This document shows positions 42,885-49,986 of a DNA stretch of 64,000 nucleotides, piece by piece (position 1 is the first letter of the stretch; each line of letters opens with the position of its first letter). Source of the DNA: SPCO01 sp964579825 (GTDB taxonomy: Bacteria; Chloroflexota; Limnocylindria; Limnocylindrales; CSP1-4). The DNA lies in the NCBI GenBank assembly GCA_964579825.1, contig CAZOHT010000004.1, positions 56,674-120,673 on the forward strand, read 5' to 3'. The notes under the pieces are model-generated. The model saw only the letters and a list, made by a program, of their open reading frames with translations. It did no database searches and had not been told where the DNA came from. The position numbers and the translations under genes are program-made.

Positions 42885-43142
42885 ATGAGCGATCCGACCC
42901 TGGCTTCCACGCGAGCGTTCGAGGAGACCCTCGACCGCGAGGTGGCGCTGCTCACGAGCGCCGTCGACCTCGTTGCGGCCGGTGGAGCACCATCGGCCAC
43001 CGTCAGTGGCCTGCACCTGTGCGAAGTCGTCATGGACGTCGTCCGTCCGACGGCTGACGCCCGGGGCGTCATGTTGGAGCCTCTGTGGACCGCCGACGAG
43101 GCCGGCTGCGACGTCCGCGTGCGCCCGGCGCGATCGGCATGA
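42885..43142 (+). CDS. 85-aa protein, possibly a remnant of a histidine kinase dimerisation domain
   Basis: 85 aa, MSDPTLASTRAFEETLDR onward. The text RAFEETLDREVALLTSAVDLVAAGG has the hydrophobic spacing of a HisKA helix, but where a kinase would have Ser-His-Glu it has Asp-Arg-Glu. LHLCEVVMDVVRPTADARGVMLE resembles the segment that follows HisKA in many kinases. No ATP-binding domain follows. It overlaps the stand-alone receiver by ATGA, so the pair is made together. It may be a non-catalytic docking partner for the receiver; this is inference. Confidence 0.6.
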   Translation: MSDPTLASTRAFEETLDREVALLTSAVDLVAAGGAPSATVSGLHLCEVVMDVVRPTADARGVMLEPLWTADEAGCDVRVRPARSA

Positions 43143-43522
43143 CTGCCCGTGGGGCGCACGTGCTGATCATCGAGGACGACGAACCGCTGGCCGCGATCCT
43201 GTCCGCGCACCTCACCGCCCGCGGCTTCGGCGTCACCGTCGCGCCAACGGCCGAGGAGGCCGTAGCTCGCCTCCGTGACGGCCTTCGACCGGACCTCGTC
43301 CTCCTGGACATCAACCTGCCGGGCGACACCGGCTGGTCGGTGGTCCGCAGCGAGGCCCTCGTCGAGGCCGGCGATCCGCCCGTCGTGGTCGCCAGCGCCA
43401 TGGCCGTCGATCCAGCGCGCCTGCGCGAGTTCGACGTCGCCGGCTACCTGCCCAAGCCGTTCGCCCTCGAAACGTTGACCACCACCATCGACCGTCTGCT
43501 TGCCGTGGAGAAACCCGAATGA
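43139..43522 (+). CDS. Stand-alone response regulator receiver
   Basis: 127 aa, a single receiver domain: acidic pair IIEDDEPL, Asp57 in LLDINLPGDTGW, Ser in VVASAMAV and Lys in GYLPKPFAL. There is no output domain. It lies between kdpE and kdpFABC, overlaps the 85-aa gene upstream and the 29-aa membrane peptide downstream, both by ATGA. It may be a phosphate sink or a partner that contacts the Kdp complex; such a gene inside a kdp operon is not usual. Confidence 0.88.
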   Translation: MTARGAHVLIIEDDEPLAAILSAHLTARGFGVTVAPTAEEAVARLRDGLRPDLVLLDINLPGDTGWSVVRSEALVEAGDPPVVVASAMAVDPARLREFDVAGYLPKPFALETLTTTIDRLLAVEKPE

Positions 43523-43608
43523 CCGACCTCCAGATCGTCCTGATCGCCATCGTCTGTGCCGCTGCCTTCAGCGGGTATCTGGTCCTGTGCGACCGAGTGG
43601 CCCGATGA
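43519..43608 (+). CDS. 29-aa single-helix membrane peptide preceding kdpF
   Basis: MTDLQIVLIAIVCAAAFSGY continues to a short CDRVAR end: one membrane helix with a Cys-Asp-Arg tail. ATG at 43519 sits in the receiver stop (ATGA), and its own stop overlaps kdpF by ATGA, so it is translated in the chain. Small peptides with a C-terminal CDRL-like tail occur upstream of kdpF in some other bacteria as far as I recall, so it may be a second small Kdp subunit. It is too short for most gene finders. Confidence 0.65.
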   Translation: MTDLQIVLIAIVCAAAFSGYLVLCDRVAR

Positions 43609-43694
43609 CCCTGCTCGAGGTCGTCGTCGTCATCGCCGTGATCTTCGCGTTCGGCTATCTCGTGTGGACCCTGCTCCGTCCGGAGGATTTCTAG
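43605..43694 (+). CDS. kdpF: Potassium-transporting ATPase subunit KdpF
   Basis: 29 aa: MTLLEVVVVIAVIFAFGYLV then a WTLLRPEDF ending. The one membrane helix and the Leu-Leu-x-Pro-Glu-x-Phe tail are typical of KdpF, which stabilises the KdpABC complex. It overlaps the preceding peptide by ATGA and is followed by kdpA after 2 bp. Confidence 0.88.
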   Translation: MTLLEVVVVIAVIFAFGYLVWTLLRPEDF

Positions 43695-43696
43695 TC

Positions 43697-45406
43697 GTGC
43701 CCATCCCCGAACTCCTGACCCTGGTCGCGTTCTGCGCGGCCATCCTGCTGATCACCCCGTTCCTCGGGCGCTACATCGCCCGAGTGATGGAGGGGGAGCG
43801 CACGATCCTGAGCCCCATCCTGCGACCCGTCGAGCGCGGCATCTATCGAGTCGCCGGGATCGATGAGACCGTCGAGCAGGGATGGCGCTCGTACGCCGTC
43901 TCCGTGCTGCTGATGGCATTCGTCGCGATCGTCGTCGGGTACCTGACGCTGCGCTTCCAGGACGTCCTGCCCCTCAACCCGAACGGGGCCGTCGCCCAGA
44001 CGCCGGATCTCGCGTTCAACACGTCGGTCAGCTTCGAGACCAACACCAACTGGCAGAACTACTCCGGCGAGACCGGCGTGAGCTACCTCAGCCAGACGAT
44101 CATGCTGGCCGTCCGGAATTTCACCTCCGCGGCCACCGGCCTGGCGATCGCGATCGCACTCGTCCGCGGCCTGACCCGGCGCACCGCGCAGACGATCGGC
44201 AACTACTGGGTGGACCTCACCCGTGGCGTCCTGTACATCCTGCTGCCGATCGCCGTCGTGTTCGCCATCGTCCTCGTCTGGCAGGGCGTGCCGCAGACGT
44301 TCGACGGCCCGGTCACCGTGACCACGCTGGAAGGCGCCCAGCAGACGATCGCTCGGGGTCCGGTCGCGACCCAGGAGATCATCAAGGAACTCGGCAACAA
44401 CGGTGGCGGGTTCTTCAACGCCAACTCGGCACACCCCTTCGAGAACCCGACGCCCCTGACGAACTTCATCGAGCTGGTCGCCATGTTCGCGATCCCATTC
44501 GCCCTGACCTACGTGTTCGGTCGGTACGCCAAGGACCAGCGCCAGGGTTGGGTGATCTTCGGCGCGATGGCCGCCGTCTTCCTGGTCGGTGCGGTCGTGG
44601 CGATGCGAGCCGAGCTCGCCGGCAATCCACTGTTCCCGGCCGGTGTGGACCAGGCACTCGGCAACATGGAAGGCAAGGAGTTGAAGTTCGGCGCCGGTGT
44701 CGGCGCGCTGTGGGCGGCCGTCACCACGAGCACGAGCACGGGCGCGATCAACGCCTGGCATGACAGCTTCCAGCCGATCGGCGGGCTGATCCCGTTGTTC
44801 AACATGCAGCTCGGCGAGATCACCCCTGGCGGGATCGGCGCCGGCCTGTACGGCATGCTCGTGGTCGGGGCCATCCTGGCGGTCTTCATCGCCGGCCTGA
44901 TGGTCGGTCGGACGCCGGAGTACCTTGGCAAGAAGGTCGAAGCGTTCGAGATGAAGATGGCCATGCTGGTCGTCCTCGTCCTCGGTGCGAGCATCCTCGG
45001 CTTCACGGCCATCGCGTCGGTCACGCCCGAAGGCCTGGCCGGACCCCTGAACCCCGGCCCGCACGGCTTCAGCGAGATCCTGTACGCCTTCAGCAGCCAG
45101 ACCGGCAACAACGGCTCGGCCTTCGCCGGCCTGACCGGGAACACGCCCTTCTACAACATCACCGGTGGCATCGCGATGCTCCTGGGCCGGTACGGGATGA
45201 TCATCCCGATCCTCGCCCTCGCGGGCTCGATGGCTGCCAAGCGTCGCGTCGCGCCGTCGCTCGGGACGTTCCCGACGACCGGACCGCTGTTCAGCATCCT
45301 GCTGATCGGCGTGATCATCATCGTCGGGGCCCTGACCTTCTTCCCGGCACTCGCGCTCGGACCCATCGTGGAGCAACTGATGCAGAACGCCGGGAGGCTC
45401 TTCTAG
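43697..45406 (+). CDS. kdpA: Potassium-transporting ATPase subunit KdpA
   Basis: 569 aa, the K+-translocating subunit of the high-affinity Kdp pump, about 10 membrane helices. Selectivity-filter-like regions are visible: SFETNTNWQNYSGET, LGNNGGGFFNANSAHPFENP, TTSTSTGAINAWHDS and SSQTGNNGSAFAGL, each with the Gly-rich P-loop of the SKT superfamily. Start GTG 43697, with GGAGG 10 nt upstream; this short start agrees with the family N-terminus. Confidence 0.97.
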   Translation: MPIPELLTLVAFCAAILLITPFLGRYIARVMEGERTILSPILRPVERGIYRVAGIDETVEQGWRSYAVSVLLMAFVAIVVGYLTLRFQDVLPLNPNGAVAQTPDLAFNTSVSFETNTNWQNYSGETGVSYLSQTIMLAVRNFTSAATGLAIAIALVRGLTRRTAQTIGNYWVDLTRGVLYILLPIAVVFAIVLVWQGVPQTFDGPVTVTTLEGAQQTIARGPVATQEIIKELGNNGGGFFNANSAHPFENPTPLTNFIELVAMFAIPFALTYVFGRYAKDQRQGWVIFGAMAAVFLVGAVVAMRAELAGNPLFPAGVDQALGNMEGKELKFGAGVGALWAAVTTSTSTGAINAWHDSFQPIGGLIPLFNMQLGEITPGGIGAGLYGMLVVGAILAVFIAGLMVGRTPEYLGKKVEAFEMKMAMLVVLVLGASILGFTAIASVTPEGLAGPLNPGPHGFSEILYAFSSQTGNNGSAFAGLTGNTPFYNITGGIAMLLGRYGMIIPILALAGSMAAKRRVAPSLGTFPTTGPLFSILLIGVIIIVGALTFFPALALGPIVEQLMQNAGRLF

Positions 45407-45408
45407 CC

Positions 45409-47556
45409 ATGACCCTCTTCAGTGTCGATCTCGCCCGCGGCACGCGCCGCTTCCAGCGCTTCGGCGGTGGCACGGGGGCCCAGCCCAGTGGCGGCCCGAC
45501 CAAGCCGCGCGGCGTCTTCGATCCGCAACTGCTGCGTGCCGCCCTGCCGGAGTCCCTGCGCAAGCTGGACCCACGCCGCCTGATCAAGAACCCGGTCATG
45601 TTCGTCGTGGAGATCACGGCGGCGTTGGTCACGCTCATCGCCCTGGCCAACGTGACCGGCCTCCAGACCGTGACCGGACCCAACGGGCTCGGGTTCCAGG
45701 TCCAGATCGCCGCGTGGCTGTGGTTCACCGTCCTGTTCGCGACCTACGCCGAGGCGGTCGCCGAGGCCCGGGGCCGTGCCCAGGCCTCCACGCTGCGCAA
45801 GACCCGGTCGGAGACGATCGCCCATCGGCAACGCCCGGACGGGACCTTCGAGGAGGTCGGATCCTCCGAGCTTCGTCGGGGCGACCTCGTCGTCGTCCGC
45901 GAGAACGAGACGATCCCCGGCGACGGCGACGTCGTCGAGGGTGTCGCCTATGTCAACGAGGCCGCCATCACGGGTGAGTCCGCCCCCGTCCTCAAGGAGC
46001 CGGGCACGGACATCCGCAGCTCGGTCACGGGCGGGACGCAGCTGACCAGTGACACGCTCACGATCCGCATCACGGCGGACCCGGGTGAGACGTTCCTGGA
46101 CCGGATGATCGCCCTGGTCGAAGGTGCCAAGCGCCAGAAGACCCCCAACGAGATCGCCCTGTCGATCCTGCTGTCGGGCCTCAGCCTCGTGTTCCTGATG
46201 GCCACGATCACGCTCCGGCCGTTCGGCCTGTACGCCGGCGAGACCGTCGACACGGTCGCGCTGATCGCCCTGCTCGTGTGCCTCATCCCGACCACCATCG
46301 GCGGGCTCCTGTCGGCCATCGGCATCGCCGGGATGGACCGCGTCGCGCGGTTCAACGTGCTGGCCATGAGCGGCCGAGCCGTGGAGGCCTCGGGAGATGT
46401 GGACGTCATCCTCCTCGACAAGACCGGCACCATCACCTTCGGCAATCGGCTGGCCTCGCGCATCGTGGCGATGCCGGGCGTCCCGGACGCCGAGGCGGTC
46501 ACCGCGGCGCTCCAGGCCTCCCTGGACGACGAGACCCCGGAAGGTCGCTCGATCGTCGAGTTGGCCCGCAAGCAGCTGGCGATCCTCGGGGCGCCGGCGG
46601 ACGAGGTCGCGCTTCGGGCGGCGATCGTGGAGACGATCCCGTTCACCGCAGAGGCCCGTGCCAGCGGGGTCCGGCTGACCGATGGCAGCGTCGTCCTCAA
46701 GGGTGCCGTGGACTCGATCCGCGAGGATCTGGCCGGCGCCGTGCCGGACGAACTGGCGACCGTCACCGACGAGATCGCCGGTCTGGGTGCCACGCCGCTG
46801 GCCATCAGCCATCGCGGTCGCGCGCTCGGCGTGATCGAGCTCAAGGACACCGTCAAGCCGGGCCTCGCCGAGCGGTTCGCGGAACTCCGTCGGATGGGGA
46901 TCCGCACGATCATGATCACCGGCGACAACCCGCTGACCGCGGCCACGATCGCCGCCGAGGCCGGTGTGGACGACTTCGTCGCCCAGGCCAAGCCCGAGGA
47001 CAAGATCGCGATCATCCGCCGCGAACAGGCGGACGGGCATCTCGTCGCGATGACCGGGGATGGGACGAACGATGCGCCCGCGTTGGCCCAGGCCGACGTC
47101 GGGCTGGCGATGAACTCCGGGACGTCCGCGTCAAAGGAAGCCGCCAACATGGTGGACCTGGACTCCGACCCGACCAAGCTGATCGAGGTCATCGCCATCG
47201 GCAAGCAGTTGCTGATCACGCGCGGCGCGATCACCACGTTCTCCATCTCCAACGACGTCGCGAAGTACTTCGCGATCGTCCCGGCGATGTTCGTGGCGGT
47301 CTACCCGGAGCTGGACGCGCTCAACATCATGGGCCTGTCCACCCCACAGAGCGCCATCCTCTCGGCAGTCATCTTCAACGCCCTCGTCATCGTCGCGCTG
47401 ATCCCGCTGGCCCTGCGTGGGGTCGGGTTCCGGCCCAGCTCGGCGAGCCAGCTCCTCCAGCGCAACCTGTTGATCTATGGCCTGGGCGGACTCATCGCCC
47501 CATTCGTCGGGATCAAGGCGATCGACCTGATCGTCTCGGCCCTCGGCATCGCATAG
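45409..47556 (+). CDS. kdpB: Potassium-transporting ATPase ATP-binding subunit KdpB
   Basis: 715 aa, a P-type ATPase. The phosphorylation motif DKTGTITFGN has Asp337; TGES (ITGESAPVLKE) is in the actuator domain; the hinge is MTGDGTNDAPALAQADVGLA. Seven membrane helices are expected. The N-terminus is about 35 residues longer than in E. coli KdpB and Gly/Pro-rich. Two bp after kdpA; one subunit of a stoichiometric KdpFABC complex. Confidence 0.98.
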   Translation: MTLFSVDLARGTRRFQRFGGGTGAQPSGGPTKPRGVFDPQLLRAALPESLRKLDPRRLIKNPVMFVVEITAALVTLIALANVTGLQTVTGPNGLGFQVQIAAWLWFTVLFATYAEAVAEARGRAQASTLRKTRSETIAHRQRPDGTFEEVGSSELRRGDLVVVRENETIPGDGDVVEGVAYVNEAAITGESAPVLKEPGTDIRSSVTGGTQLTSDTLTIRITADPGETFLDRMIALVEGAKRQKTPNEIALSILLSGLSLVFLMATITLRPFGLYAGETVDTVALIALLVCLIPTTIGGLLSAIGIAGMDRVARFNVLAMSGRAVEASGDVDVILLDKTGTITFGNRLASRIVAMPGVPDAEAVTAALQASLDDETPEGRSIVELARKQLAILGAPADEVALRAAIVETIPFTAEARASGVRLTDGSVVLKGAVDSIREDLAGAVPDELATVTDEIAGLGATPLAISHRGRALGVIELKDTVKPGLAERFAELRRMGIRTIMITGDNPLTAATIAAEAGVDDFVAQAKPEDKIAIIRREQADGHLVAMTGDGTNDAPALAQADVGLAMNSGTSASKEAANMVDLDSDPTKLIEVIAIGKQLLITRGAITTFSISNDVAKYFAIVPAMFVAVYPELDALNIMGLSTPQSAILSAVIFNALVIVALIPLALRGVGFRPSSASQLLQRNLLIYGLGGLIAPFVGIKAIDLIVSALGIA

Positions 47557-47565
47557 GACACCACC

Positions 47566-48147
47566 ATGACCACCTTTCTTCGAGCCCAGCTCCGTCCGGC
47601 CATCGCCATCCTCGCGCTTCTCACCCTGCTGACCGGCGTCGCCTATCCCGCGGCCGTCACGGCGGTCGTGCAGGTCGTCTTCCCGCAGCAGGCGAACGGG
47701 TCGCTCATCGTCGTCGACGGGCAGACCGTCGGGTCGTCGCTCATCGGCCAGGCGTTCGAGGACCCCGGCTACTTCTGGGGCCGCCTGTCAGCGGCCGGCG
47801 CGGACGGCTACGACGGGAATGCCTCCGCCGGCTCCAACCTCGGTCCCACCAACCAGGCCCTGATCGACCGGGTCACCGACCAGGTGGAGGAGTGGCGCGC
47901 CGCCAACGGCGACGCCCCGATCCCCGTCGACCTGGTCACGACCTCGGCGTCCGGCCTCGACACGGATATCAGCCCCGAAGGGGCCGCGTACCAGGTGGCC
48001 CGGGTCGCCGCGGCGCGTGGCCTGTCGGAGGCGGAGGTCCAGGCCGCCGTGGCGCGACACACCGAGGGTCCACTGTTCGGCTTCCTCGGCCAGCCGAGGG
48101 TCCACGTCCTGGAGCTCAATCTGGACCTGGACGGCGCCTTGCAGTGA
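47566..48147 (+). CDS. kdpC: Potassium-transporting ATPase subunit KdpC
   Basis: 193 aa. One N-terminal membrane helix (AIAILALLTLLTGVAYPAAVTAVVQ) is followed by a soluble domain with GSSLIGQAFEDPGYFWGRLS and ISPEGAAYQVARVAAARGLS, both standard for KdpC, ending FGFLGQPRVHVLELNLDLD. It assists KdpB in ATP binding. Starts 9 bp after kdpB; overlaps the next gene by GTGA. Confidence 0.97.
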   Translation: MTTFLRAQLRPAIAILALLTLLTGVAYPAAVTAVVQVVFPQQANGSLIVVDGQTVGSSLIGQAFEDPGYFWGRLSAAGADGYDGNASAGSNLGPTNQALIDRVTDQVEEWRAANGDAPIPVDLVTTSASGLDTDISPEGAAYQVARVAAARGLSEAEVQAAVARHTEGPLFGFLGQPRVHVLELNLDLDGALQ

Positions 48148-49331
48148 CCAGAGCCGACGATCTGGACGAGCGGCCGAGCGCGGAGGAGATGCTGGCGCGC
48201 ACCGAGCCATCGCGTCCCCATGGCGGTCGGGGCAGCCTGCGCGTCTACCTCGGGATGGCGCCCGGCGTGGGGAAGACGTACCGGATGCTTGAGGAGGGCC
48301 ACCGGAGGACGGCCCGCGGGACCGACCTCGTGGTCGGGTTCGTGGAGTCCCACGGCCGACCCGCCACCGAGGCACTCCTGGCGGGTCTCGAGATCATCCC
48401 GAGGCGGCGACTCGAGTACCGCGGCGTCATCGTCGACGAGATGGATACGGACGCGATCCTGGCCCGCAATCCGGCGGTCGCGCTGGTCGATGAACTGGCC
48501 CACACGAACGCCCCCGGTTCCGCCCGGCAGAAGCGCTGGCAGGACATCGACGTCCTGCTCGATGCCGGGATCGAGGTCGTGAGCACCTGCAACATCCAGC
48601 ACCTCGAGTCCGTGGCCGATGCCGTCGCCACGATCACCGGCGCCCCGGTCAACGAGCGGGTGCCGGACGAGGTCCTCGCACGGGCATCCGAGATCGAGCT
48701 CGTCGACATGAGCCCGCACGCCCTGCGCCAGCGGATGCGCCATGGCAACGTCTACCCGCCGGAGCGGACGGCCCTCGCGCTCGACCGGTTCTTCACCGAG
48801 TCGAACCTGACCGCGCTGCGCGAACAGTCGCTGCGCTTCGTGGCCGGGCGAGTGGACGCCCAGCTCGAGACCATCGGTGGCGGGACCGGCAAGGGCGCGG
48901 TCACCGAGCGGATCCTGGTCTACGTCGACGACGCTCCGTCGACGCCTCGTGCGCTCCGGCGCGGTGCCGCGATGGCCGCGGCGCTGCGTGCGCCCCTGCT
49001 GGCCCTCGTGGTCGATACGCCATCGACCGCCAGCTCCGGCTCGCGCGATCGGCAGCGCGATCTGCGCGAGAACCTCGATGATGCGGTCGATCTCGGCGCG
49101 GAGATCATCCAGGTGGAGGCGGCGGATCCGGTCGAGGCGATCGAGCGCATCGCCCGCAGCCGGCGAGTGAGCCAGATCGTCCTCCCGTACCGCCCGACCG
49201 GGTCGGTCGAGCGGCTCCGGAAGGGGACGGTCGTCGATCGTCTCCTGACGGACCTGCCCGAGGTGGAGGTCCACGTGGTCGCGGCCGCCAAGGGCGTGTC
49301 CGATGCGTACCGGGTGGGCCGCGGCGACTGA
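48144..49331 (+). CDS. kdpD: KdpD N-terminal half (KdpD sensor plus UspA domain) without kinase
   Basis: 395 aa. The KdpD domain has the Walker-A-like LGMAPGVGKTYRMLEEG near residue 35, DLVVGFVESHGRP, and DELAHTNAPGSARQKRWQDI, followed by TCNIQHLESVADAV. A universal-stress-protein domain (about residues 250-385) contains ILVYVDDAPSTPRALRRGA and IVLPYRPTGSVERLRKGTVVDRLL. There are no membrane helices, DUF4118, HisKA or HATPase; the protein ends cleanly with TGA. The missing part is the kinase at 40516. GTG start overlaps the kdpC stop. It may bind cyclic-di-AMP through the Usp domain, as reported for some KdpD proteins, and work in trans on the kinase. Confidence 0.92.
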   Translation: MTRADDLDERPSAEEMLARTEPSRPHGGRGSLRVYLGMAPGVGKTYRMLEEGHRRTARGTDLVVGFVESHGRPATEALLAGLEIIPRRRLEYRGVIVDEMDTDAILARNPAVALVDELAHTNAPGSARQKRWQDIDVLLDAGIEVVSTCNIQHLESVADAVATITGAPVNERVPDEVLARASEIELVDMSPHALRQRMRHGNVYPPERTALALDRFFTESNLTALREQSLRFVAGRVDAQLETIGGGTGKGAVTERILVYVDDAPSTPRALRRGAAMAAALRAPLLALVVDTPSTASSGSRDRQRDLRENLDDAVDLGAEIIQVEAADPVEAIERIARSRRVSQIVLPYRPTGSVERLRKGTVVDRLLTDLPEVEVHVVAAAKGVSDAYRVGRGD

Positions 49332-49338
49332 CCCTGAG

Positions 49339-49358
49339 CGTGGCGGCGATCCGCCACG
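49339..49358 (+). terminator. Hairpin after the kdp operon
   Basis: CGTGGCGG and CCGCCACG form a perfect 8-bp stem with a CGAT loop, starting 8 bp after the kdpD stop. There is no T tract, as is usual for terminator candidates in this GC-rich genome. Confidence 0.5.
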
Positions 49359-49378
49359 AGCGTGGACACGGACGGTTG

Positions 49379-49415
49379 GTACTGGCGGGTACCCCAAAGT
49401 ACGGCTTCCCGGTAC
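49379..49415. promoter_or_regulatory. Four GTAC-core repeats with about 10-bp period
   Basis: GTAC occurs at 49379, 49389, 49399 and 49412, in contexts GGTACT, GGGTACCCC, AGTACGG and CGGTACCC. Spacings 10, 10 and 13 bp place the first three on one face of the helix. They lie about 110-145 bp upstream of the HTH gene and are a candidate operator array. Confidence 0.45.
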
Positions 49416-49522
49416 CCACACTCCACCCATACGCTCTGCCTCGCAGCGGCACGGACCATACCCCTGACCACCGTGGGGTCCCGGAACCGCCGACAAGTGC
49501 ACTGAATCGAGGCAACGACAGC

Positions 49523-49717
49523 ATGGCATCGATGGCCGTCAACGAACTTGGACCGATGCTCACGGCGACCGAGGTCGCCGAGATGCTCCACCTGCACGTC
49601 AATACCGTGAAGCGCTTGGGCGACCGTGGTGAGCTGCCCTTCTACCGCGTGTGCAAGCGCGGCGATCGTCGCTTCCGCTACGACGACGTGATCAAGTTCC
49701 TCTCGCAGAACCGCTGA
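49523..49717 (+). CDS. Small excisionase/MerR-like helix-turn-helix protein
   Basis: 64 aa. One MerR-type HTH (PMLTATEVAEMLHLHVNTVK) is followed by the wing (LPFYRVCKRGDRRFRYDDVIKFL). The same compact fold is used by BldC-like developmental regulators and phage excisionases. With no integrase nearby, a BldC-like transcription factor is more likely. Start ATG 49523 has GAGG about 10 nt upstream; ATG 49532 is an alternative. The GTAC array upstream may be its own binding site, because BldC-type proteins can bind direct repeats (inference). Confidence 0.82.
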   Translation: MASMAVNELGPMLTATEVAEMLHLHVNTVKRLGDRGELPFYRVCKRGDRRFRYDDVIKFLSQNR

Positions 49718-49722
49718 TTCCC

Positions 49723-49739
49723 GGCCGCCCGTGGCGGCC
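49723..49739 (+). terminator. Hairpin GGCCGCC/GGCGGCC after the HTH gene
   Basis: Perfect 7-bp stem with CGT loop, 6 bp after the stop codon. No T tract. Confidence 0.45.
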
Positions 49740-49761
49740 CCACTCCTGAACGCGCCTTCGC

Positions 49762-49788
49762 CGAGCGTCCGACCCTGTCGGGCGTTCG
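49762..49788 (+). terminator. Second, longer hairpin (12-bp stem)
   Basis: CGAGCGTCCGAC (49762-49773) pairs with GTCGGGCGTTCG (49777-49788) around a CCT loop, with two G-U pairs. Because of the G-U pairs it is more stable as RNA from the plus strand. Terminator or small structured RNA. Confidence 0.45.
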
Positions 49789-49828
49789 CTGCTGTCCAGG
49801 CTACGGTCCCGATGACATGGCCATGACC

Positions 49829-49846
49829 GGCACGCCGGACCGTGCC
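49829..49846. repeat. Inverted repeat GGCACG/CGTGCC
   Basis: 6-bp arms with a 6-nt centre in the 269-bp gap between the two HTH genes. Confidence 0.4.
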
Positions 49847-49902
49847 ACTCCCAGATGCACCCTGGCGACACGGGAGCGTCGGTCGGCCATGGACCCCACC
49901 TT

Positions 49903-49932
49903 CCTCGTGAACCTGGCTGGGTGTTCACGAGG
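49903..49932. promoter_or_regulatory. Perfect 10-bp dyad upstream of the XRE gene
   Basis: CCTCGTGAAC (49903-49912) and GTTCACGAGG (49923-49932) are separated by 10 bp; outer ATGGA/TCCAT arms (49889-49893, 49935-49939) extend the symmetry. It ends 54 bp before the XRE gene start and is a strong candidate operator, perhaps for autoregulation. Confidence 0.6.
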
Positions 49933-49986
49933 GATCCATCGCGGACATGCACCTGGATAAGCGGGCGGTGAGCGCCCCAGCGTTGA

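Noticed and set aside
49523..49717. Phage excisionase / prophage remnant
   Set aside because: The fold fits, but there is no integrase, phage gene or attachment repeat near it.
49903..49932. LexA/SOS box
   Set aside because: GAAC and GTTC are separated by 10 bp, while actinobacterial-type LexA boxes need 4.
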